From contig JAUXGM010000076.1 in assembly GCA_030622125.1 (NCBI GenBank), forward strand, positions 1-11,032: DNA of 11,032 nucleotides, written 5' to 3'. The stretch comes from a bacterium (lineage in GTDB: Bacteria > AUK180). The notes beneath the pieces are model-generated. The model had not been told where the DNA came from. It ran no database searches and worked only from the letters and a program-made list of their open reading frames with translations. Shown piece after piece: positions 1-5,333 of this stretch (within the stretch, counting starts at the first letter, position 1; each line of letters opens with the position of its first letter). A program made the translations under genes and the position numbers.

Positions 1-7
1 AAAAAAA

Positions 8-14
8 GGAGAGA
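8..14 (+). promoter_or_regulatory. Shine-Dalgarno for the small peptide gene
   Basis: AGGAGAG lies 3 bases before the ATG at 18 (GGAG-to-ATG distance about 5 bases). This is a strong ribosome binding site and the main evidence that the short reading frame after it is translated. The promoter must lie left of the window. Confidence 0.75.
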
Positions 15-17
15 AAA

Positions 18-173
18 ATGAAGAAAAAATGGTCAAAGCCTGAAATTATGATGATAAATATCAATGCAAAACCACCACCACCGTGTAATCCGGCTAAACC
101 CCAAACTGAAAGATGCGATGCAACAAATCCTCAATATCTTGCACCCTGTAAAGGCGGTATTCCGTTATCTTAG
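18..173 (+). CDS. Putative RiPP precursor peptide, 51 aa, C-terminal Ser
   Basis: A 51-residue peptide of the ribosomally synthesised, modified type. It starts MKKKWSKPEI: the W-x-x-P-E-I pattern at residues 5-10 resembles the Y/W-x-x-P-x-L/I leader motif bound by PqqD-like recognition domains in lasso and related RiPPs. Residues 17-22 are AKPPPP, followed by Cys23, Cys33 and Cys44 spaced 10 and 11 residues apart, and the chain ends GGIPLS with a C-terminal serine. There is no hydrophobic signal peptide. A strong Shine-Dalgarno precedes the ATG, and TAGTAG gives two stops in a row. On the opposite strand, facing it, are an HPr-kinase-like gene and a nucleotidyltransferase, both known accessory types in lasso clusters. 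The assignment rests on the leader motif, size and neighbours. No cyclase, radical SAM, PqqD or transporter gene is visible, so the chemistry is unknown. It could instead be an unrelated small Cys/Pro peptide. Confidence 0.7.
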   Translation: MKKKWSKPEIMMININAKPPPPCNPAKPQTERCDATNPQYLAPCKGGIPLS

Positions 174-1073
174 TAGTTCCCTTCCAATAAATCTTTTGAA
201 ATATTTTTTGTTCCTTTTTAATTCTTTCTCAATAAAAAACCAGAAATAAAACCTTTCAAAAATTCCCGGCCTCTTGCAAGCTTTGATAAAACGGTTAAAG
301 GGATAGGGAAAATTTCTCACATTATAAAAGTCTTCCTTCAATTTTAACAATTTTTTATAATCATTAAAAAGTCCAATTTCTTTTAATTCATTTAAGACCG
401 TTTTTTTATCCATTTCCATATCATCAATATAGCACCACTCGGTAAAATGATAGAGCCTATCGGTAAAGTAATGAAAGACGGAATGGATCGTTGATACAAA
501 GAACTTATTATATATCATTTTTTTATTGAATTTTAATGGGATCTCAAACGGCTGCCAGTGGGGTTCAAAATTGATTTGAAAATTTTTATAATCTCCCCAT
601 ACCGTAATATGTGAACGAAATCTTATGCAATGTTCAATCTCGGATCTATCGGGAAGATGAAAATCCAATTCCCTCAGATAATCCAATATCTCATAGATAT
701 TATATCCATCAATAAAGATATCGATATCGGACATAAATCTTATACCGTAATTCTCGCGGTAAATATTTTGCAATAGATAAATTCCCTTTAATGGGATAAT
801 ATCGGGGAATCTTTTTTTCAGGTTCAGATAAAAATCATAAAAGATGGTATTTCGTACCATATTTTTATTATAAAATCTCATTAAAAATTTCATAAACCCA
901 TCCGAAAATGGATTTTTATTGTAATCTATAAGATTCTTATAGGCAATACCTCCTGTTTTATGAAAATTGAAAAGTTTTCTCATTCTATTTTCATCAAAAT
1001 TTTTCCTCAATCTTGAAAGATCGGGCTTCATTGAAGATAAAATAAGAAAATTCAGCTCAGAATCCGTCCACAA
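165..1073 (-). CDS. Nucleotidyltransferase family protein (NTP_transf_5-like)
   Basis: A 302-residue protein with the signature of the uncharacterised nucleotidyltransferase family (PF14907 type). It shows P-L-K-G at residues 94-97, then G-I-R-F-M-S-D-I-D at 110-118 with the paired aspartates D116 and D118 expected to bind metal. A later N-F-E-P-H-W segment (E170) sits where the family often has D-x-H-W. In RiPP clusters such proteins accompany HPr-kinase-like enzymes and modify the peptide, probably after phosphorylation. It overlaps the kinase gene by 17 bp, so the two are co-translated. The start used is TTG at 1073: an in-frame stop lies just upstream, and the segment S-E-L-N-F-L-I-L before Met15 fits the family N-terminus. 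ATG at 1031 is the alternative. Its last three codons and stop overlap the end of the precursor gene on the other strand. Substrate and donor nucleotide are unknown. Confidence 0.75.
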   Translation of the reverse strand: MWTDSELNFLILSSMKPDLSRLRKNFDENRMRKLFNFHKTGGIAYKNLIDYNKNPFSDGFMKFLMRFYNKNMVRNTIFYDFYLNLKKRFPDIIPLKGIYLLQNIYRENYGIRFMSDIDIFIDGYNIYEILDYLRELDFHLPDRSEIEHCIRFRSHITVWGDYKNFQINFEPHWQPFEIPLKFNKKMIYNKFFVSTIHSVFHYFTDRLYHFTEWCYIDDMEMDKKTVLNELKEIGLFNDYKKLLKLKEDFYNVRNFPYPFNRFIKACKRPGIFERFYFWFFIEKELKRNKKYFKRFIGRELLR

Positions 1074-1860
1074 AATCTTTTAATTCCCCTATCTTTTTCC
1101 ATACGAAAACATCTGATTTTTTTTCATAAAGATCCCACAAATAAAATCCTCTTTTAAAGTAATCCTTACTATAAAAACCAAAATTATGTATTGAATTTAA
1201 AAATGCCTCTGTCCTTAGCCTTTTTCTTTTGCATAAGAAAAATATCTCTACATTATTATCCAATACCTCCATTTTTTTTATAGAATCTATCTTAAAAACC
1301 TTTTCTCCGATAATATTTGAATAAAATGATGCCTCTTTTTTATCCCATCTTGAATTTACAAAAAGCGGTCTTGGAATAAAGGAAACCTCATTTTCATTCA
1401 TTAAAACATATTCATCGGTATAAACCCTTGCTCCCTTTTTATGGAAAAGATAGGCGATTGATGTTTTTCCGCTTTTACTTTCACCGACAAATATGTATTT
1501 TTTCCCCTTATATTCAACCAATGCAGCATGAATATTTATAAATCTTTTACTTAGGGAATAGGATATGTTGTATCTTATCCAGGTTGTCAAGGTAAGCTCA
1601 TAATCAATATTGCTCTTATCCTTTAAGTAAAAGTAATTATTCTTATGGTTCTGAAAAAGATAGAGATCTTTGTATGAAAAAAATCTGCCTGTAAAATTTG
1701 TCGGCATTGCTTCAATAAAATTCATAGAACTTTCAAAGGGAAAGAGCGAATCCGATACAAAGTTTTTTTCTATGATTCCTCCCAAATTATCACATTTAAA
1801 ATTAAAACTCTTTCCTAAAAAATTAAACTTTTTAATTTTTAAATGCCTTATCCCATTCAA
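1057..1860 (-). CDS. HPr kinase-like P-loop kinase, probable peptide-tailoring enzyme
   Basis: A 267-residue protein whose middle matches the HPr kinase/phosphorylase C-terminal fold. It has I-H-A-A-L-V at residues 110-115 with His111, a Walker A loop GESKSGKT at 126-133, and Y-T-D-E at 147-150 where HprK-type kinases carry S-D-D. It lacks the long N-terminal domain of true HprK and has no HPr gene nearby. It resembles instead the stand-alone kinases of RiPP clusters that phosphorylate a C-terminal serine, as known for paeninodin. The small peptide encoded opposite does end in serine. The likely start is TTG at 1860, overlapping the upstream CreD-like gene by 29 bp. No Shine-Dalgarno is seen, so translation is probably coupled, and the exact start is uncertain by a few codons. 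Its 3' end overlaps the nucleotidyltransferase gene by 17 bp. Confidence 0.78.
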   Translation of the reverse strand: MNGIRHLKIKKFNFLGKSFNFKCDNLGGIIEKNFVSDSLFPFESSMNFIEAMPTNFTGRFFSYKDLYLFQNHKNNYFYLKDKSNIDYELTLTTWIRYNISYSLSKRFINIHAALVEYKGKKYIFVGESKSGKTSIAYLFHKKGARVYTDEYVLMNENEVSFIPRPLFVNSRWDKKEASFYSNIIGEKVFKIDSIKKMEVLDNNVEIFFLCKRKRLRTEAFLNSIHNFGFYSKDYFKRGFYLWDLYEKKSDVFVWKKIGELKDFVDGF

Positions 1861-3037
1861 TTTTTGCAGTTTTCTGCATGATCAAAAAGAGCGTTAATAT
1901 AGACATAATTGTAACCATCAATCCGGTATACCCTTTAAAAAAATGAACGAAAGTAAATACAATAAGGTAAACAAATTGAGCAATACCTGCTTCAAAAAAT
2001 GCAAATTTGGTTCCTACAACGATCCTTAAATAACTTACTACAAGAAAGATCGAAACAACAGATGATATTATAAAACCAAGAAATAACGGTATATGATCAA
2101 CAAGATATGCCATCAAAAGATGAAAGGAAAAGAAAGATGCGGCAAGAAATATGTAGTGCATCGGATGGAATTTCATATTTTTTAATATTGAAAGGATGAA
2201 TATCATTAAAAAGAAAAAGAATAAAGAAATAGGTGCAAAATATGTAACCTTCGCAACCCATGGTCCCGGATTGAGTTTTTCCGGAACAGCTATTCCTATA
2301 TTAAATCCCGTAAGCAAGCTTGTAAATTTCCATGTCAATGTAGCACTATCTTCACTCTCTTTTTTCATTGTTGGTGATAGGCTGGTTTCCGGAAAATCAT
2401 ATCTTAAAAAATTTGTTTTCAAGATCAGAGAGAAATTTTTTACCCTGCCGACATTGCCATTATTTGATATGTTGTAAATCCAATTATTTGCACCTCTTGA
2501 CACATATTCAATTGAGAAATCAATTTCTTCGTTTGGTTTTAATATGAGTTCTTTTGAAATATCTTTTGAAAATACATTTATTTCTACCTCTTTTCCATTT
2601 ACAATGAAATGAAAATTATCATAGACCGCTCTTGTTTGTGGAAATGAAAATACTATCTTTCCCGATTTTCCCTGACTGCCTTTATATATAAAGGAATAGT
2701 CTGCCTTAAAATGTACACCGTAGAGATTATACCAGAGTAATCCTTTTTTTCTCGGGGTATATTTTATATCAACATTGATATCATTCTTTTCAAGCGGAAT
2801 ATTTATCCATTGAGTTTCATAATATTTTTTACCCTTACTGTTTGTTCTTAGAACTTTCTTATGCCAGTAAACATTAGGTTGCAATTGAATCTGATTCGTA
2901 CCCCATAAATTGTAAACCTTTTTTCTCAATTCACCGTAACTCATGTTTGATCTTGAACCGGTAATTCCACCGAGTACTAACCATGCTATCCAAGAGATAA
3001 CAAAAATAATAACAATGGGAAAAATTTTCTTAAACAT
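1832..3037 (-). CDS. CreD-like inner membrane protein
   Basis: A 401-residue membrane protein with the CreD (Cet) layout. There is an N-terminal membrane segment (about 5-24), a long soluble part predicted to lie outside the cytoplasm (25-264), then about five membrane segments (265-390). CreD-like marks are L-R-K-K-V-x-N-L-W-G-x-N-Q at 37-49, F-H-P-M-H-Y at 290-295, L-V-D-H-I at 312-316, and a basic tail K-I-E-W after the last helix, where CreD has R-R-V-D-W. CreD affects envelope stress and beta-lactam or colicin tolerance in enterobacteria, but its biochemical role is unknown. The start at 3037 is chosen over ATG 3058 because AGGAGGT precedes it and the upstream ATG lies inside the promoter -10 box. 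It is the first gene of the operon with the kinase and nucleotidyltransferase genes. The match is distant, so no symbol is given. Confidence 0.72.
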   Translation of the reverse strand: MFKKIFPIVIIFVISWIAWLVLGGITGSRSNMSYGELRKKVYNLWGTNQIQLQPNVYWHKKVLRTNSKGKKYYETQWINIPLEKNDINVDIKYTPRKKGLLWYNLYGVHFKADYSFIYKGSQGKSGKIVFSFPQTRAVYDNFHFIVNGKEVEINVFSKDISKELILKPNEEIDFSIEYVSRGANNWIYNISNNGNVGRVKNFSLILKTNFLRYDFPETSLSPTMKKESEDSATLTWKFTSLLTGFNIGIAVPEKLNPGPWVAKVTYFAPISLFFFFLMIFILSILKNMKFHPMHYIFLAASFFSFHLLMAYLVDHIPLFLGFIISSVVSIFLVVSYLRIVVGTKFAFFEAGIAQFVYLIVFTFVHFFKGYTGLMVTIMSILTLFLIMQKTAKIEWDKAFKN

Positions 3038-3040
3038 AAA

Positions 3041-3047
3041 ACCTCCT
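3041..3047 (-). promoter_or_regulatory. Shine-Dalgarno deciding the CreD-like start
   Basis: On the minus strand AGGAGGT is followed by TTT and the ATG at 3037. The perfect anti-16S match selects this ATG rather than the in-frame ATG at 3058. Confidence 0.8.
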
Positions 3048-3056
3048 GTTAATGAC

Positions 3057-3085
3057 ATTATATCTTTTTTTTATACTTTTTTCAA
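3057..3085 (-). promoter_or_regulatory. Sigma-70-type promoter of the CreD-like/kinase/nucleotidyltransferase operon
   Basis: On the minus strand TTGAAA (3085-3080), a 17-bp spacer and TATAAT (3062-3057) form a near-consensus promoter. Transcription would start near 3050, giving a leader of only about 13 bases that holds the Shine-Dalgarno. The -35 box overlaps the stop codon of the CPBP remnant. Confidence 0.75.
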
Positions 3086-3348
3086 TTTTTGTTGAATTTC
3101 ATTCCAATTGATAACATTGCTAATGTCCCACCTATATTAAAAAGTATATGTACGATAATTGCTGGGATGATACTTCCCGATCTTTCCCGATAATATCCTG
3201 CAAATAATCCCAAAATAAATCCGAAGAAGACAATATTGAAAACCGTCAATTTGTCTATGCTTATACCTAAATTGTGCGATTTGTATTTGCCTGTCTGCGT
3301 AAGGAACGCACAGGCAGAACAGAAATCACAAAATATGCTGCAATTCAT
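3082..3348 (-). pseudogene. C-terminal remnant of a CPBP (Abi) intramembrane protease
   Basis: The last 60 or so residues match the C-terminal motifs of CPBP/CAAX-like intramembrane metalloproteases. There is a helix F-F-G-F-I-L-G-L-F-A-G-Y-Y-R-E-R-S-G-S-I, then P-A-I-I-V-H-I-L-F-N-I, with the histidine and asparagine of the last conserved motif. The E-E-x-x-x-R motif and the earlier F-x-x-x-H motif, both needed for activity, are missing. The first ~25 residues of the reading frame come from a palindromic repeat (3288-3318) and noncoding sequence and show no homology. Only about 80 bp separate the frame from the divergent nitrilase gene, so no intact N-terminal half fits here. I read it as a broken gene, truncated where the repeat sits. 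It ends just before the CreD-like gene on the same strand and has no evident promoter of its own. Confidence 0.7.
3288..3318. repeat. Imperfect palindrome at the CPBP break
   Basis: Left arm TGCCTGTCTGCGT (3288-3300) and right arm ACGCACAGGCAGA (3306-3318) pair as TGCCTG plus TGCGT, with a two-base bulge and an AAGGA loop. Its GC content is clearly above the surroundings. It marks the point where the CPBP homology stops and looks like a short inserted hairpin element. No second copy is seen in the window. Confidence 0.55.
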
Positions 3349-3394
3349 TAAAATATACCGAATTTTTTGTAAAAAATCAAATAAACTCTCGAAT

Positions 3395-3423
3395 TTGAAA
3401 AAATCGAATAATTTTTGTATAAT
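3395..3423 (+). promoter_or_regulatory. Sigma-70-type promoter of the nitrilase operon, probably leaderless
   Basis: TTGAAA (3395-3400), a 17-bp spacer and TATAAT (3418-3423) match consensus closely. Only five bases separate the -10 box from the ATG at 3429, and no Shine-Dalgarno is present. Transcription would therefore begin at or next to the start codon, giving a leaderless mRNA. Confidence 0.72.
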
Positions 3424-3428
3424 AGATT

Positions 3429-4196
3429 ATGAAAATCGGGTATGTGCAATTTAATCCGAACTTATTGAAAATTGAAGAAAATTTAAAGCGGGTCGAATCA
3501 CTTTTAAAAAATATAGATGCCGATCTGATCGTTCTTCCCGAGCTTTTTAATACAGGATATACCTTTAAGAGTATGAATGAGGTAAAAAATGTATCGGAAA
3601 AAATACCGGGTGGAAGGACAACTCAATTCTTAATCGGAATTGCAAAAAAACATAATATCTTCATCTCCGGTGGTATTTCCGAGATTGACGGTGATGATCT
3701 CTACAATTCATCCGCTTTTGTCGGTCCGAATGGTTATATCGGAAAATACAGAAAGGTTCATCTTTATTATAAGGAAAAACTTTTTTTCAAAAGGGGCAAT
3801 CTCGGTTATCCGATATATGAGATAAAAGGTGTAAAGGTTGGAATGCTGATCTGTTTTGATTGGATCTTTCCCGAAGCAATGCGAAGCCTTGCACTTAACG
3901 GAGCGCAGATCATCTTGCATTCTACCAATCTTGTTCTACCGTTCTATCAAATGGCATCAAGGGTGCGTGCACTTGAGAATCGTGTTTTTATAATAATTTC
4001 AAATAGGTACGGAAAGGAAATAAACGGAATAGAAAAAAATTCATTTACAGGCGGTTCTCAGATCGTTGATCCTGCCGGGATTGTTCTGATAAGTTCGCCA
4101 AAGATCGGTGATGAAGTCAAGGTAATTGATATCAATCCGGATAACGCAAAAAATAAAGATATTAATGAATTTAATAATCTGATGGAAGATATCTGA
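3429..4196 (+). CDS. Nitrilase-superfamily carbon-nitrogen hydrolase (amidase)
   Basis: A 255-residue cytoplasmic hydrolase of the nitrilase superfamily, which cleaves non-peptide C-N bonds in amides, carbamoyl compounds or nitriles. The catalytic triad is visible: Glu38 in L-P-E-L-F-N-T-G-Y, Lys109 in Y-R-K-V-H-L, and Cys142 in L-I-C-F-D-W-I-F-P-E. The N-terminus M-K-I-G-Y-V-Q-F-N-P is the normal first strand of the family, which supports the ATG at 3429 despite the lack of a ribosome binding site. The length is typical of the omega-amidase, N-carbamoylputrescine amidase and beta-ureidopropionase branch. I cannot fix the substrate. It heads a three-gene plus-strand operon, and its TGA overlaps the ATG of the NUDIX gene by one base (TGATG), so translation is coupled. 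Confidence 0.9.
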   Translation: MKIGYVQFNPNLLKIEENLKRVESLLKNIDADLIVLPELFNTGYTFKSMNEVKNVSEKIPGGRTTQFLIGIAKKHNIFISGGISEIDGDDLYNSSAFVGPNGYIGKYRKVHLYYKEKLFFKRGNLGYPIYEIKGVKVGMLICFDWIFPEAMRSLALNGAQIILHSTNLVLPFYQMASRVRALENRVFIIISNRYGKEINGIEKNSFTGGSQIVDPAGIVLISSPKIGDEVKVIDINPDNAKNKDINEFNNLMEDI

Positions 4197-4615
4197 TGTT
4201 CAGAAAGGGAGCAGTTGCGATTATAACAAATGATAAAGGTAAAGTTCTGGCATTTCAAAGAAGGGATTATCAAACAACATATCAATTACCGCAAGGCGGC
4301 ATTGGAAAAAATGAGGATATAAAAGAGACATTATTACGAGAGCTGAATGAGGAAACCGGTATTGAAGATATAACGATCATCAAAAAATGTGACAAAGAAA
4401 TCTGTTATAAAAAGCCGTTCAAAAAAGATAATAACGAATATGAGGGACAATGTCATATTTATTTTTTATGTAAATTAAATAATGAGTGGAAATTTAAAAA
4501 AAACAACGAATTTATTTCCTTCAAATGGATGAGTTTTGATGAATTATTAAATAAATTGCCTCCATTTAAAAAAGATGCCGTGAAAAAAGCATTTATATAT
4601 TTCAATCTGATTTAG
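4196..4615 (+). CDS. NUDIX hydrolase, RppH/Ap4A-hydrolase-like
   Basis: A 139-residue NUDIX protein. The complete box G-x5-E-x7-R-E-L-x-E-E-x-G-I runs from residue 34 to 56 (G34, E40, R48, E49, E52, E53, G55), so the metal-binding glutamates are intact. The Q-L-P-Q-G-G-I sequence leading into the box is characteristic of RNA pyrophosphohydrolase (RppH) and dinucleoside polyphosphate hydrolases. The N-terminus F-R-K-G-A-V-A-I-I also fits that group. It probably hydrolyses a nucleoside polyphosphate or an mRNA 5' end, but the family is broad and the substrate cannot be read from sequence. It is translationally coupled to the nitrilase gene, and its TAG overlaps the Shine-Dalgarno of the next gene. 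Confidence 0.88.
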   Translation: MFRKGAVAIITNDKGKVLAFQRRDYQTTYQLPQGGIGKNEDIKETLLRELNEETGIEDITIIKKCDKEICYKKPFKKDNNEYEGQCHIYFLCKLNNEWKFKKNNEFISFKWMSFDELLNKLPPFKKDAVKKAFIYFNLI

Positions 4616-4625
4616 GAGAGATATT

Positions 4626-5333
4626 ATGTCGGTAATAACAATAATCTTACTTGTTCTGCTTGTTATTTCACTTGCTGGAATTATTTTTCTTTTGATTTTA
4701 CGAAAAGGAAATGGGATATGCGAGATCCATCCGGTAATAGAAAGGGTAAAAGAGATCGGGGAGCTTTCATTTTACCGATTATATTCAAAGGAGATAATAA
4801 TTGAATCAAGGGATATTTTGAAGGGTAATAGATTTGCTTTTCTGAAAAAATTCTTTATTTCCAAAAGAATGATAATTCTTATGATAGAATTTACGGCGGA
4901 TTTTAAGATCAATTTAAGGGATCCGAATTTTTTGATCATTGCCGATTATGAAGCAAGTGAGGTAACATTTTCGCTTCCGCCGATCCAATATTCTATGAAT
5001 GTAAAAGATATTAAATTTGTAGATGAGAAAGAAGCAAAGATACTCCCATTTATGTTGCCGGAAATTCTTTCATCTCAAGTAAAGAAATCGGTGGAAGAAC
5101 GAAATGAACTTATTGAAATGGGAAAGGAAAAGATTGAAAAAATTATAGCGGAATTCTTAACAATTCATAAAACCGAGATAGAGGAGGTCTTGAAAAAGAC
5201 ATTAAAGACACTTTCTCAAGGTTTTAATTATTATAACATCAAGATAATTTCATCCGAAGCGAATCCGATATTAACACAATTTGACACATCAAGAATCGCA
5301 TCGGGACACATCAAAAATCAGTCCCGATATTAA
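4626..5333 (+). CDS. DUF4230-like membrane-anchored protein
   Basis: A 235-residue protein with one N-terminal membrane segment (about 4-25) followed by a soluble domain. The order of elements resembles DUF4230: an R-V-K-E-I-G-E-L strand near 40-47, a run E-F-T-A-D-F-K-I-N-L at 88-97 like the family's internal 'G-x-D-L' strand, and F-S-L-P-P-I at 115-120 where the family has I-x-L-P-P/x. A charged helix (152-195), possibly a coiled coil, follows. DUF4230 proteins have no established function. AGGAGAG ends five bases before the ATG. The gene is last in the nitrilase operon, and its last 23 bases overlap, tail to tail, the 3' end of the peptidase/barrel gene, including a hairpin. The family call is by pattern only. 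Confidence 0.65.
   Translation: MSVITIILLVLLVISLAGIIFLLILRKGNGICEIHPVIERVKEIGELSFYRLYSKEIIIESRDILKGNRFAFLKKFFISKRMIILMIEFTADFKINLRDPNFLIIADYEASEVTFSLPPIQYSMNVKDIKFVDEKEAKILPFMLPEILSSQVKKSVEERNELIEMGKEKIEKIIAEFLTIHKTEIEEVLKKTLKTLSQGFNYYNIKIISSEANPILTQFDTSRIASGHIKNQSRY
5300..5328. terminator. Possible shared hairpin between convergent genes
   Basis: ATCGGGAC (5300-5307) and GTCCCGAT (5321-5328) form a perfect 8-bp stem with a 13-base loop. The hairpin lies inside the overlapping 3' ends of two convergent genes. There is no strong U-tract on either side, so it may be a weak bidirectional terminator or RNA-end protector. Its GGGAC/GTCCC stem also recalls the repeats at the right end of the window. 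Confidence 0.4.

Noticed and set aside
18-173. Calling the peptide a lasso peptide
   Set aside because: No lasso cyclase or protease gene is in view, there is no Thr at the usual leader -2 position, and no clear core start with an acidic residue at position 7-9 except a weak Cys23/Glu31 option. Only 'RiPP-like' is supported.
64-249. A 61-codon plus-strand frame starting M-Q-N-H-H-H
   Set aside because: It is an out-of-frame shadow of the 18-173 peptide gene running on into the antisense of the nucleotidyltransferase gene. It has no Shine-Dalgarno, while the 18-173 frame does.
3038-3058. Upstream ATG (3058) for the CreD-like gene
   Set aside because: This ATG overlaps the TATAAT box and lacks a ribosome binding site; ATG 3037 has AGGAGGT before it.
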